Below, in pieces: positions 9,334 through 16,883 of a stretch of 64,000 nucleotides of DNA. Source of the DNA: Undibacterium_A arcticum (lineage in GTDB: Bacteria > Pseudomonadota > Gammaproteobacteria > Burkholderiales > Burkholderiaceae_D). The notes under the pieces were generated by a model. The model had not been told where the DNA came from. It searched no databases and saw only the letters and a list, made by a program, of their open reading frames with translations. The stretch is taken from NCBI RefSeq assembly GCF_042660705.1, contig NZ_JBHSUQ010000001.1; one strand, 5' to 3'. The translations under genes were made by a program, and so were the position numbers. Each line of letters starts with the position of its first letter. Position 1 is the first letter of the stretch.

Positions 9334-9865
9334 CTACTCTTGTGGAAACCGTAGCTTGGAAAACGCTCGGCCTGCCAGTATTGCTTTCCGTTCGATTTCT
9401 GCTGCCGATTCCAGCCATCCCTTTTGCTCAAGAAACAGCAAAAAAAGCGCGTGTGCTCACCTTACGGCAGTTGTCCGGGAGCAGGAAGCTGGCACGAGCG
9501 ATCTTGTGGTCTTCGAACAGAAACACGCCAGTTTTGGGAGGCTCCATTAGAGCGAAACCATTCATTACCTCCTGAGTCGCCAGTTCACCGAGGTTGTTCT
9601 TCCTTGGCGTCGCGGTAGAAGTGGCCTGTATGTGCTGGTAGTGCTGAAAGATCTTGGTCGGCAGGACCGTGAGTTGCTTCTCTTTCGTCCACAGCCCCAG
9701 CTTTTCGCTAGTTGGAGTCTGGTTGCGTGTGACTTCATGCAAAACCATGTCCACTAGCTGTACCGACCAGGCGGGTCGAAACAGCACGTCAAGGGCATCC
9801 GCATAGGCCAGCGTAATTAGCGGACCGGCGTCGGGCAGCAGAACAATGTCCGCATTAGATGACAT
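9334..9865 (-). pseudogene. PIN-domain toxin (VapC-like), one-base frameshift near the C-terminus
   Basis: The N-terminus SSNADIVLLPDAGPLITLAY carries the first PIN-domain Asp (DAGPLI, about residue 12). NNLGELATQEVM at about residue 90 gives the central acidic residues and LFEDHKIA at about residue 117 gives the later ED pair of the metal site. The frame stops at 9428, but the next frame continues as FLLFLEQKGWLESAAEIERK and ILAGRAFSKLRFPQE to TAG 9334. Removing one base of the A7 run at 9440-9446 gives 176 codons, a sensible full length. PIN toxins are Mg-dependent ribonucleases. It follows the antitoxin gene by 12 bases. If the shift is real, the last third is replaced by four residues and activity would be doubtful. 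Confidence 0.65.
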
Positions 9866-9877
9866 TGCTTGGCCCCT

Positions 9878-10225
9878 TCAGGAAACAAGCGCATGCAGCC
9901 TGTCTGCCATGTTTTGTGTAGTTTCATCGGGAAGCCGTGGCATCGGCAGATGCGACTGTGCCATCAGCAAGAATAAGTCTTCCGCACTGGTGATGCCCAA
10001 CAGACGCATAGCAGTGAGATCATCAGTGCGGCCGAGCGAGAAATCAAGCAAGGTCTTGTAGTTCTGATTACCGCTTGCCTCTGCTGCTTCAAAGGTCTCG
10101 ACCAGATAGCGCAACTCCGCATTGAATATGGCATTGATCGACGTATCAGCCTTGGCGGCGATGACCTTCGCGCGCTTGAGGAGATCGCGATCCACAGAGC
10201 CGGTGAAGTTGACAGTTGTCGCCAT
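9878..10225 (-). CDS. Antitoxin-like DNA-binding protein partnered with the PIN toxin
   Basis: 115 residues from ATG 10225; a second ATG four codons upstream at 10237 is equally possible, and neither has a clear ribosome site. The start TTVNFTGSVDRDLLKRAKVI is a short beta-strand followed by helices (AKADTSINAIFNAELRYLV), the layout of ribbon-helix-helix antitoxins. The C-terminal part (TSAEDLFLLMAQSHLPMPRL) would be the toxin-binding tail. It precedes the PIN toxin gene by 12 bases on the same strand, the usual antitoxin-first order, and a double palindrome lies just upstream of its start, as expected for autoregulation. Family assignment is by layout, not by a named match. Confidence 0.6.
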   Translation of the reverse strand: MATTVNFTGSVDRDLLKRAKVIAAKADTSINAIFNAELRYLVETFEAAEASGNQNYKTLLDFSLGRTDDLTAMRLLGITSAEDLFLLMAQSHLPMPRLPDETTQNMADRLHALVS

Positions 10226-10247
10226 GATAATATCCATTTGGTTATTG

Positions 10248-10278
10248 CACATAAATAAGTGTAGCACATATTTATGTG
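10248..10278 (-). promoter_or_regulatory. Double operator of the toxin-antitoxin pair
   Basis: Two 14-base near-palindromes, CACATAAATAAGTG (10248-10261) and CACATATTTATGTG (10265-10278), sit 17 bases centre to centre, 11 to 23 bases upstream of the antitoxin start. The outer arms also form a perfect 10-base inverted repeat (CACATAAATA / TATTTATGTG). This fits cooperative binding of a dimeric antitoxin to two sites over its own promoter. Confidence 0.55.
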
Positions 10279-10937
10279 TGTATCGGCTATTGCTTAAAAT
10301 CTGCTTGTTTGATCCACCACATTCAATCTCCGTTGGTGGTTGCTTGTATCGGATTGTTTGCCTAACGGTAGACTCAACGGCGAACAATAATATTGTGTGC
10401 CGATCGCCCAAGCTGACACTGGTAACAGATTCTCTGGAGTGAACGTGCCTTTCAAATCCACTCTTGGTAATGTTTCAGGCCGTCGATGACCGCTGACATC
10501 AATACCGGTTTTGTCCCTGATGTTATGGATTTATTTATTCTGCGTGGTTCTGCGTGCAAACTTTACGATCGTTGTGAACTGGAAAATGAAAGGCCTTTGG
10601 CTGCAGCAAGGCGCGCTTACTGCAAAGGGCGCGATAGCGCTTTGTCGCCTTCTTCAGGCTGTCAAACCGTACTGCGAACGTGATTTCGATGCGGCCGAAC
10701 AATGAATTTTTCCTGATGGGACGGGTGCCGCGGGTCAAGCCGGCGCAGAGCTGATGGGCGGATCGACTGACGGTCGGCACGGAGTGGCTTACCGGCACCT
10801 TGAGAATTCAGGAGTGCAAGTGGGCCGGTAAATCCTAAAGATCGTGATCCAGAAGTAGGGCATATGGCCTGTCAGACGGCTGCTGAGGCGCAGCGCAATT
10901 CACACGCTGGCGCAACGACGAATCCAGCGCGTCATTC
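10279..10937. other. Intergenic stretch without a recognisable gene
   Basis: Short open frames occur on both strands, including one of 87 codons on the minus strand (10535-10798), but none shows family resemblance, a good ribosome site or codon use like the neighbours. Nothing further seen. Confidence 0.4.
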
Positions 10938-11756
10938 TCAAGCTTTGGTGCCTGGCATGAACGCCGCGGTTGCCTCCATCATGAACGCGGTGGCTCCGCC
11001 CAGCGACCAACCACCATCCACCGGCAACACCACGCCCGAAATATAACTCGCCAGCGGCGAGGCGAGGAACATGGCCGCGTTGGCAATATCACGCGGCGTC
11101 CCCTCCCGCCGCAAAGGTACGGTGGCGGCAATCCTGGCTTTCAGTGCAGGGGTGGGGGCAAGCCGTTCCATGCCTTCCGTACCGCCAATCGGCCCCGGCA
11201 CGATCGAATTGACACGCACGCCCTGCGCGCCCCATTCCATCGCCAGGACCCGCGTCAGCATATCGACGCCGGCCTTTGCCGCACATACATGAGCCTGGAA
11301 TTCCATCGGCAGGAATGCCTGCGGTGCCGAAATATTGATGACCGCTGCGCCCGGCTTGGTGAGGTGAGGATACGCCGCACGCAGCACGTGGAAGCTGCCG
11401 AGCAGGTCGATGTCGACCACCGACTTGAAGCCGTTGGGCGACATGCCGAGCGCCGTTGCCGGAAAGTTGCCGGCCGCCCCCGACACTAACACGTCGATCG
11501 GGCCGAATGCCTGACTCGCGCCGGAGAATGCAGCCGCGACCGCATCGGGATTGCGTACGTCGGCACAGAATCCGGTGGCCTCGCCCCCGTGCCGCAATAA
11601 TGCAGACACCGCTGCATCCACCTTGTCTTGCGAGCGGCTGGCGACCGCCACTCGCGCGCCCTGTTCAGCGAAAGCGTCAGCAATGCCGAGATTGATGCCG
11701 CTGGTGCCGCCAAAAACGAACACCGTCTTGCCGTCGAAATCGAATGGATTGATCAT
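10938..11756 (-). CDS. SDR oxidoreductase of the 2,4-dienoyl-CoA reductase type
   Basis: 272 residues. Cofactor motif GGTSGINLGIADAF at about residues 16-29 (a variant of TGxxxGIG), ASRS for NADP selection at about residue 39, and AAGNFPA in place of NAAG. The segment after NISAPQAF reads HVCAAKAGVDMLTR: the Lys of the YxxxK motif is kept but the Tyr position holds Val. This, with RVNSIVPGPIGGTEGMERL and LASPLASYISGVVLPVDGGW, is the pattern of animal peroxisomal and bacterial SDR-type 2,4-dienoyl-CoA reductases, which do not use the usual Tyr. It probably reduces 2,4-dienoyl-CoA in the degradation of unsaturated fatty acids. Monocistronic, downstream of rng on the same strand with a 94-base gap. 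Confidence 0.75.
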   Translation of the reverse strand: MINPFDFDGKTVFVFGGTSGINLGIADAFAEQGARVAVASRSQDKVDAAVSALLRHGGEATGFCADVRNPDAVAAAFSGASQAFGPIDVLVSGAAGNFPATALGMSPNGFKSVVDIDLLGSFHVLRAAYPHLTKPGAAVINISAPQAFLPMEFQAHVCAAKAGVDMLTRVLAMEWGAQGVRVNSIVPGPIGGTEGMERLAPTPALKARIAATVPLRREGTPRDIANAAMFLASPLASYISGVVLPVDGGWSLGGATAFMMEATAAFMPGTKA

Positions 11757-11850
11757 ATCGTTACCTTTGAAGGTTGGAGATTATCATCCGGCACCATTCA
11801 GTAAAGATCAATGGATCAATCAAGTCATTGATCCTGAACAAATAATTCCA

Positions 11851-13314
11851 TTACATCAATATGATGTCGTACTGCTCCTGCGGATAGCCGGTTTCCACCT
11901 GCAATGAGATCGGCTTGCCGATGAAGTCGCCCAGCATCGCCAGATGTTGCGATTCTTCTTCCAGAAACATATCGACCACCAGCTGCGAGGCCAGGATGCG
12001 GAATTCGCGCGGGTTGAATTGCTTGGCTTCGCGCAGCAGCTCGCGCAGGATTTCGTAGCAGATCGTGCGCGAAGTCTTGACCATGCCTTTGCCGCTGCAG
12101 GCGGGACAGGGCTCGCACAGGATGTGGGCCAGCGATTCGCGGGTGCGCTTGCGCGTCATCTCGACCAGGCCGAGCGCCGAGAAGCCGCTGACCGAGACCT
12201 TGGTACGGTCGCGCGACAGGGTCTTCTTCAACTCGGTCAGCACGGCGCTGCAATGCTCGGTGTTGCCCATGTCGATGAAGTCGAGAATGATGATGCCGCC
12301 CAGGTTGCGCAGCCGCAGCTGGCGCGCGATCGCGTGCGCCGCTTCCAGGTTGGTCTTGAAAATGGTGTCGTCGAAATTGCGGCCGCCGACGTAACCGCCG
12401 GTGTTGACGTCAATCGTCGTCATGGCTTCGGTCTGGTCGACGATCAGGTAGCCGCCCGATTTGAGGTCGACGCGGCGTCCCAGCGCGCGTTCGATTTCAT
12501 CCTCGACGCCGTACAGGTCGAACAGCGGCCGCTCGCCGGTGTAATGCTGCAGGCGGGTCAGCACGCTGGGGGTAAACGCGGCGGCGAATTCGGACAGCAT
12601 GACGAAATTTTCACGCGAGTCGACCTGGATGCTGGCCGTCTCGTCATGCACGAAGTCGCGCAATACCCGCTGCGCCAGATTCAGATCCTGGTACAGCAGG
12701 CTGGGCGCCGGTTTGCTGCGCGCGGTCTGGCTGATCACGCCCCAGGTCTTGCGCAAGTAATCGACGTCCGATTGCAGGTCGGTGTCCGACGCGTCCTCGG
12801 CCATGGTGCGCACGATGTAGCCGCCCTTTTCCTCGGGCGGCAGCATGCTTTGTACGCGGCTGCGCAGCAGTTCACGATCGGCTTCATTCTCGATCCGTTG
12901 CGAGATGCCGATATGCGAATCCTGCGGCAGGTAGACCAGCATGCGGCCGGCAATCGAGATCTGGGTCGACAGCCGCGCGCCCTTGGTGCCGATCGGGTCC
13001 TTGATGACCTGGACCGTGATGGCCTGGCCGTCGAACAGCATCTTTTCGATCGGAGTCGGCGGCGCGTTCTGGCCGTCGTGCGAACGCGCATCCCAGATGT
13101 CGGCGATGTGCAGAAACGCGGCACGCTCGAGCCCGATGTCAATGAAGGCCGATTGCATGCCGGGCAGCACCCGCACCACCTTGCCGTGATACACATTGCC
13201 GGCGAGGCCGCGCGACAGGGTGCGCTCGATGTGCAATTCCTGCACCGCACCTTGCAGGATCAGCGCGACCCGCGTCTCCTGCGGGGTGATGTTGATCAGA
13301 ATATCTTCGTTCAT
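11851..13314 (-). CDS. rng: Ribonuclease G
   Basis: 487 residues, the expected length for RNase G without the RNase E scaffold tail. An S1 RNA-binding domain covers about residues 37-125 (LAGNVYHGKVVRVLPGMQSA, FIDIG). The catalytic core contains the metal-binding Asp residues in MTTIDVNTGGYVG (about 296-308) and GGIIILDFIDM (about 337-347). The zinc-link Cys pair is in CEPCPACSGKG at about 400. It cleaves single-stranded RNA 5' ends, including the 16S rRNA precursor. Translation starts at ATG 13314. It follows maf by 62 bases, an arrangement conserved in many proteobacteria. Confidence 0.95.
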   Translation of the reverse strand: MNEDILINITPQETRVALILQGAVQELHIERTLSRGLAGNVYHGKVVRVLPGMQSAFIDIGLERAAFLHIADIWDARSHDGQNAPPTPIEKMLFDGQAITVQVIKDPIGTKGARLSTQISIAGRMLVYLPQDSHIGISQRIENEADRELLRSRVQSMLPPEEKGGYIVRTMAEDASDTDLQSDVDYLRKTWGVISQTARSKPAPSLLYQDLNLAQRVLRDFVHDETASIQVDSRENFVMLSEFAAAFTPSVLTRLQHYTGERPLFDLYGVEDEIERALGRRVDLKSGGYLIVDQTEAMTTIDVNTGGYVGGRNFDDTIFKTNLEAAHAIARQLRLRNLGGIIILDFIDMGNTEHCSAVLTELKKTLSRDRTKVSVSGFSALGLVEMTRKRTRESLAHILCEPCPACSGKGMVKTSRTICYEILRELLREAKQFNPREFRILASQLVVDMFLEEESQHLAMLGDFIGKPISLQVETGYPQEQYDIILM

Positions 13315-13376
13315 GCAACTCCGTTCACGCGCGCCGCAGTCGGGCTGGCGTTGAATATTGGGTGTGGACAGGCGGC

Positions 13377-13997
13377 CTACAGCAGCTTGATGCCGGCCTG
13401 TTTCAGTAATTGTGCGGTTTCGAACAAGGGCAGGCCCATGATGCCGGAGTGGCTGCCAGTGATGTCGGTAATGAACATCGACGCCAAGCCCTGGATGCCG
13501 TAGCCGCCGGCCTTGTCATACGGCTCGCTGGTCGCGCAGTAGGCGCGAATCATGTCATCCGACAGCGCTGCAAAGGTCACGGTCGAGGTCTGGGTGAGTT
13601 GCTGCGCCTCGCCGTCATGGTGCACCACGACACTGGTCAAGACCTGATGCGTGCGTCCGGACAGGCTCTGCAGCATCGTGACTGCCTCTGTGCGGCCGGC
13701 AGGCTTGCCGAGGATGTCGCCGTCGAGCACCACGGTGGTGTCAGCGGCAAGAATTGTCCGCTGCGGTAATCTGCGTGCCAACAGGATCTGCCAGGCGGCG
13801 GCGGCCTTTTCATGCGTGACCCGCACCACATAGTCTTCCGGCGCTTCGCCGGCATACATTTCCTCGCTGACATCCGGCCCGCGCGGTCCCTGATCGCGCA
13901 ACATCAGCAGGATGAAATCGACGCCGATCTGCCGTAGCAGTTCGCGCCGGCGCGGACTCTTCGATGCCAGATATATTTTTTGATCTGCTGGTTTCAT
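13377..13997 (-). CDS. maf: Maf-type nucleoside-triphosphate pyrophosphatase
   Basis: 206 residues from ATG 13997, chosen because MKPADQKIYLASKSPRRREL is the normal Maf N-terminus; longer frames upstream overlap rlmH out of context. Substrate motif SKSPRRREL (about 12-20), the metal/catalytic segment LAADTTVVLDG (about 78-88), a KPAGRTEA loop and SGRTHQVLTSV (about 108-118), then YDKAGGYGIQG (about 162-172). Family enzymes hydrolyse dTTP, UTP or modified nucleotides to monophosphates and can slow septum formation. Lies between rlmH and rng on the same strand, as commonly seen. Confidence 0.92.
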   Translation of the reverse strand: MKPADQKIYLASKSPRRRELLRQIGVDFILLMLRDQGPRGPDVSEEMYAGEAPEDYVVRVTHEKAAAAWQILLARRLPQRTILAADTTVVLDGDILGKPAGRTEAVTMLQSLSGRTHQVLTSVVVHHDGEAQQLTQTSTVTFAALSDDMIRAYCATSEPYDKAGGYGIQGLASMFITDITGSHSGIMGLPLFETAQLLKQAGIKLL

Positions 13998-14050
13998 CGT
14001 GCTCTCATCAGTGGTGGCCTGGCTGTCTCGAAGCCTCGATGGGCAGAATA

Positions 14051-14521
14051 TCAGACCCGATGATAGGGATGATTCTGGGTAATCGACCAGGCTCGGTATA
14101 ATTGTTCGGCCAATAATACCCGAACCATGCCGTGCGGCAAGGTCAAGCTTGAAATACGTATCAAATTGTCGGCGCGACTTTTCAACTCGGGATCGAGTCC
14201 GTCGGCGCCACCGATGATGAAAGCGACGTCGCGGCCGTCCTGCTGCCACTGCGTCAGCAGCTGTGACAACTGCATCGTCGTCACATCCTTGCCACGTTCG
14301 TCCAGCGCAATGATGCGCGCACCCTTCGGCAACACCGCTTCGATTTTGCTGCGTTCCAGCGCCATCGCGGTTTCTGCAGTCTTGCTGCCGGAGCGCTCGA
14401 CCGGTTTGATTTCCTTCAGATGGATGCGGCAATCCGGCGGCATGCGTTTCGCATACTCGCCGAACCCGTCTTCAATCCAGGCCGGCATTTTGTGCCCGAC
14501 TGCAGCGATGATGAGCTGCAT
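14051..14521 (-). CDS. rlmH: 23S rRNA pseudouridine-1915 N3-methyltransferase
   Basis: 156 residues, full length for the SPOUT-class RlmH. It has the family start MQLIIAAVGHKMPAWI, the SAM-binding knot segment VAFIIGGADGLDPE at about residue 100, and the invariant C-terminus EQLYRAWSITQNHPYHR. It methylates the pseudouridine in helix 69 of the large ribosomal subunit after assembly. It begins 12 bases after rsfS ends, and the two are usually co-transcribed. No anomalies. Confidence 0.95.
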   Translation of the reverse strand: MQLIIAAVGHKMPAWIEDGFGEYAKRMPPDCRIHLKEIKPVERSGSKTAETAMALERSKIEAVLPKGARIIALDERGKDVTTMQLSQLLTQWQQDGRDVAFIIGGADGLDPELKSRADNLIRISSLTLPHGMVRVLLAEQLYRAWSITQNHPYHRV

Positions 14522-14533
14522 CGTGGAGCCTGC

Positions 14534-15217
14534 TTACTCGGCGGCTTTGGTCTTGGCAGGGGCGCGCTTGACTGTTGCTTTTTTGGCAGCGGCGCTGGCG
14601 ACGGCGGTCTTGGTGGCGGCGACCTTCACAGTTTTGCCGACCGGTTTGACCGCAGTGCCGGTTTTTTTGACGATCTTTTTCGGCGCCGGCGCACTGCCTG
14701 CGGTTCCGGTCTTGGCCTTCGTGCTGGTCGTGGCGCTGCGGGTGGCAGGCTTGCGTACGGCTTTCGTCGGTGTGTCGTCGGTCGTGGCCTGGCTGACGGT
14801 CAGATGCCGTGCTACTTTTTTCGGCGCGTCGGCGCCGTCGATTGGCTCGGACGCGGTGCGCTTGGAGACACGTTTGGCGGCGCCCAGCTTGATTTCCTTG
14901 TCGCCCCAGATTTCTTCCAGCCGGTAGTAGGCGCGGATTGCCGGTTGCATGATATGGACAATCATGTCGCCCAAGTCGACCAGTACCCATTCGCCGGTGT
15001 CTTCGCCTTCGATGCCGATGATGTGGCCGCCGTTTTCCTTGACCTTGTCACGTACCGACGCCGCGAGCGCCTTGGTTTGACGATTCGAGGTACCGGATGC
15101 GACCACCAGGCGGTCGAACAGGCTGGTCAGATGCACGGTGTCGAACAACAGGATATCTTGGGCCTTGACGTCTTCCAGCGCGTCGATAACCAGGGTTTGC
15201 AGTTTCTTGATGTCCAT
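14534..15217 (-). CDS. rsfS: Ribosome silencing factor with long Lys/Ala-rich C-terminal tail
   Basis: 227 residues, about twice the length of the common 105-115 residue RsfS. The N-terminal domain (about residues 1-110) is typical: VIDALEDVKAQDILLFDTVH, VVASGTSNRQTKALA, GEDTGEWVLVDLGDMIVHIM and YRLEEIWGD. RsfS binds protein L14 and blocks subunit joining when nutrients are short. The remaining 110 residues are low-complexity, built of Lys, Ala, Thr, Pro and Val (TKAKTGTAGSAPAPKKIVKK, KKATVKRAPAKTKA), resembling histone H1-like tails; such extensions occur in some Burkholderiales but their role is not known. It follows nadD by 4 bases, the conserved nadD-rsfS-rlmH order. Confidence 0.93.
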   Translation of the reverse strand: MDIKKLQTLVIDALEDVKAQDILLFDTVHLTSLFDRLVVASGTSNRQTKALAASVRDKVKENGGHIIGIEGEDTGEWVLVDLGDMIVHIMQPAIRAYYRLEEIWGDKEIKLGAAKRVSKRTASEPIDGADAPKKVARHLTVSQATTDDTPTKAVRKPATRSATTSTKAKTGTAGSAPAPKKIVKKTGTAVKPVGKTVKVAATKTAVASAAAKKATVKRAPAKTKAAE

Positions 15218-15221
15218 TTAT

Positions 15222-15875
15222 TTAGCTTTTATATAGATGATGTTGTTCAATATAGTCTAGCACTATAGGCGGCACAAGCGAGATTGGCTTGTGACCGTCA
15301 CGCAATGCGGTACGGATGTCTGTGGCCGAAATATCGACCGCCAGGTTTGTTGCCAGATAAGTCAGTCCCTGCGGCGCGGCGCGGATCTGCTGCGGCGTGG
15401 CGGCGCGGCGGGCAAATTCCTGCCGTACCGTCGACGGCAACAGTGCCGCTTCCAGTGAAAAGCCCGGCCGCGACGCGGCGCAAATATGCGCGTAGTCGAA
15501 CAGCTGCTGCCACTGGCGCCAGGTGTGAAATTGCTGCAGCTGGTCGGCGCCCATCAGGAACACGATCGAGGCTTGCGGCCCCAGTTCGGTGCGTATCGCG
15601 CGCAGCGTGTCGATGGTGTAGCTGGTGTGATCGGCGCGCGCGATTTCCTGCTGATCGATCACAAACGGCAGCGGCTGGGTCGCAAACGCGAGCTGCAGCA
15701 TCGCAACCCGGTCGGCCGCCGACGCCTGCAGCCCTTGCTTTTGCCACGGATTGCCGGCTGGGATCACGCGCAGCTGGTCGACCTGCAGCAGTTGTCCGAA
15801 AAAAACGCCGAGTGCAATGTGACCGTTATGAACCGGGTCGAAGCTGCCGCCTAGCAGGGCAACACACGGTTTCAC
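15222..15875 (-). CDS. nadD: Nicotinate-nucleotide adenylyltransferase
   Basis: 217 residues from GTG 15875. Nucleotidyltransferase motif GGSFDPVHNGHIAL at about residues 9-22 (the HxGH of the family) and ISATDIRTALRDG near residue 187 (the C-terminal SxTxxR substrate motif) are both present; VFLMGADQLQQFHTW gives the central substrate loop. It joins ATP and nicotinate mononucleotide to deamido-NAD in NAD synthesis. Its start codon shares one base with the hemF stop (TAGTG), so translation is probably coupled to hemF. Confidence 0.94.
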   Translation of the reverse strand: MKPCVALLGGSFDPVHNGHIALGVFFGQLLQVDQLRVIPAGNPWQKQGLQASAADRVAMLQLAFATQPLPFVIDQQEIARADHTSYTIDTLRAIRTELGPQASIVFLMGADQLQQFHTWRQWQQLFDYAHICAASRPGFSLEAALLPSTVRQEFARRAATPQQIRAAPQGLTYLATNLAVDISATDIRTALRDGHKPISLVPPIVLDYIEQHHLYKS

Positions 15876-16783
15876 TAGACCCAGTCCCGGTGCGGTAAAA
15901 AGTCGCTGTACAGCCGCGCTTCGTTGCTACCGGTGTCCGGTTGCCAGTCGTAGCGCCATTTGACGAGCGGCGGCATCGACATCAGGATCGATTCGGTGCG
16001 GCCGCCGGATTGCAGCCCGAACAGCGTGCCGCGGTCGTATACCAGGTTGAATTCGACATAGCGGCCGCGCCGGTAGGCCTGAAAGTCGCGCTCACGCTCG
16101 CCGTACGGCATCGCCTGGCGCCGCTGCAGAATCGGCAGATAGGCGTCCAGGAAGCGGTCGCCGACGCTTTGCATCATCGCGAAACTGTGGGCGAAGTCGA
16201 GCGCATTGAAATCGTCGAAGAAAATGCCGCCGACGCCGCGCGCTTCCTTGCGATGTTTCAGGTAAAAATACTCGTCGCACCATTCTTTGAAGCGCGGATG
16301 CAGGTCGGCGCCGAATGGGGTCAATGCATCCTTGCAGCTCTGATGGAAATGCCGCGCGTCTTCTTCAAAGCCGTAGTAAGGCGTCAGGTCCATGCCGCCG
16401 CCGAACCACCAGACCGGCTCCGCGTCTGCTGCGCTGGTGGTAAAAAAGCGCACGTTCATGTGCACCGTCGGCACATACGGGTTGCGCGGGTGTAGCACCA
16501 GCGATACGCCCATCGCCTCCCAGCTGCGTCCAGCCAGTTCCGGCCGCCCGGCCGCGGCCGACGGCGGCAGGCTGTTGCCCGTGACGTGTGAAAAATTGGC
16601 GCCGCCGCGTTCGAACACATTGCCGTCCTCGATCACGCGGGTGATGCCACCGCCGCCTTCCGGCCGGTCCCACGCGTCACGCGCAAACGGTTTGCCGTCC
16701 AGTTGTTCGAGCGCACCGACGATGCGCGCTTGCAGCGCCAGCAGATAGGTCTTAACGGTGGAAGGATCGGGGTGCGACGACAT
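15875..16783 (-). CDS. hemF: Oxygen-dependent coproporphyrinogen III oxidase
   Basis: 302 residues, full length. Recognisable blocks in order: GGGGITRVIEDGNVFERGG (about 43-61), NFSHVTG, MNVRFF, WWFGGGMDLTPYYGF (about 124-138), EARGVGGIFFDDF (about 182-194) and RRGRYVEFNLVYDRGTLFGL (about 240-259). The enzyme decarboxylates two propionate side chains of coproporphyrinogen III with O2 in heme synthesis, in the cytoplasm. It lies 100 bases after purD, with two terminator-like hairpins in the gap, so it may have its own promoter; it overlaps nadD by one base. Confidence 0.95.
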   Translation of the reverse strand: MSSHPDPSTVKTYLLALQARIVGALEQLDGKPFARDAWDRPEGGGGITRVIEDGNVFERGGANFSHVTGNSLPPSAAAGRPELAGRSWEAMGVSLVLHPRNPYVPTVHMNVRFFTTSAADAEPVWWFGGGMDLTPYYGFEEDARHFHQSCKDALTPFGADLHPRFKEWCDEYFYLKHRKEARGVGGIFFDDFNALDFAHSFAMMQSVGDRFLDAYLPILQRRQAMPYGERERDFQAYRRGRYVEFNLVYDRGTLFGLQSGGRTESILMSMPPLVKWRYDWQPDTGSNEARLYSDFLPHRDWV

Positions 16784-16805
16784 CAGCTGACTCGAATCGG
16801 GGATG

Positions 16806-16873
16806 AAAAAGACACGGCGGACTGCGGTGGCCGTGTCTGGCGGTGAAAACGGACCGATAATGCATCGGTCCGT
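16806..16873 (-). terminator. Tandem rho-independent terminators after purD
   Basis: Read on the minus strand, a hairpin at 16849-16873 (ACGGACCGAT / ATCGGTCCGT) is followed by TTTT, and a second at 16811-16837 (GACACGGC / GCCGTGTC) by TTTTT. They stand directly after the purD stop and before hemF, and would separate the two transcripts. Confidence 0.65.
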
Positions 16874-16883
16874 TGGTAACTAA

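Noticed and set aside
10535..10798. 87-codon minus-strand frame between the antitoxin and the SDR gene
   Set aside because: No family, no good start, composition unlike neighbouring genes.
11944..13503. 519-codon open frame antisense to rng
   Set aside because: Mirror of the GC-rich rng gene with no ribosome site and no family trait.
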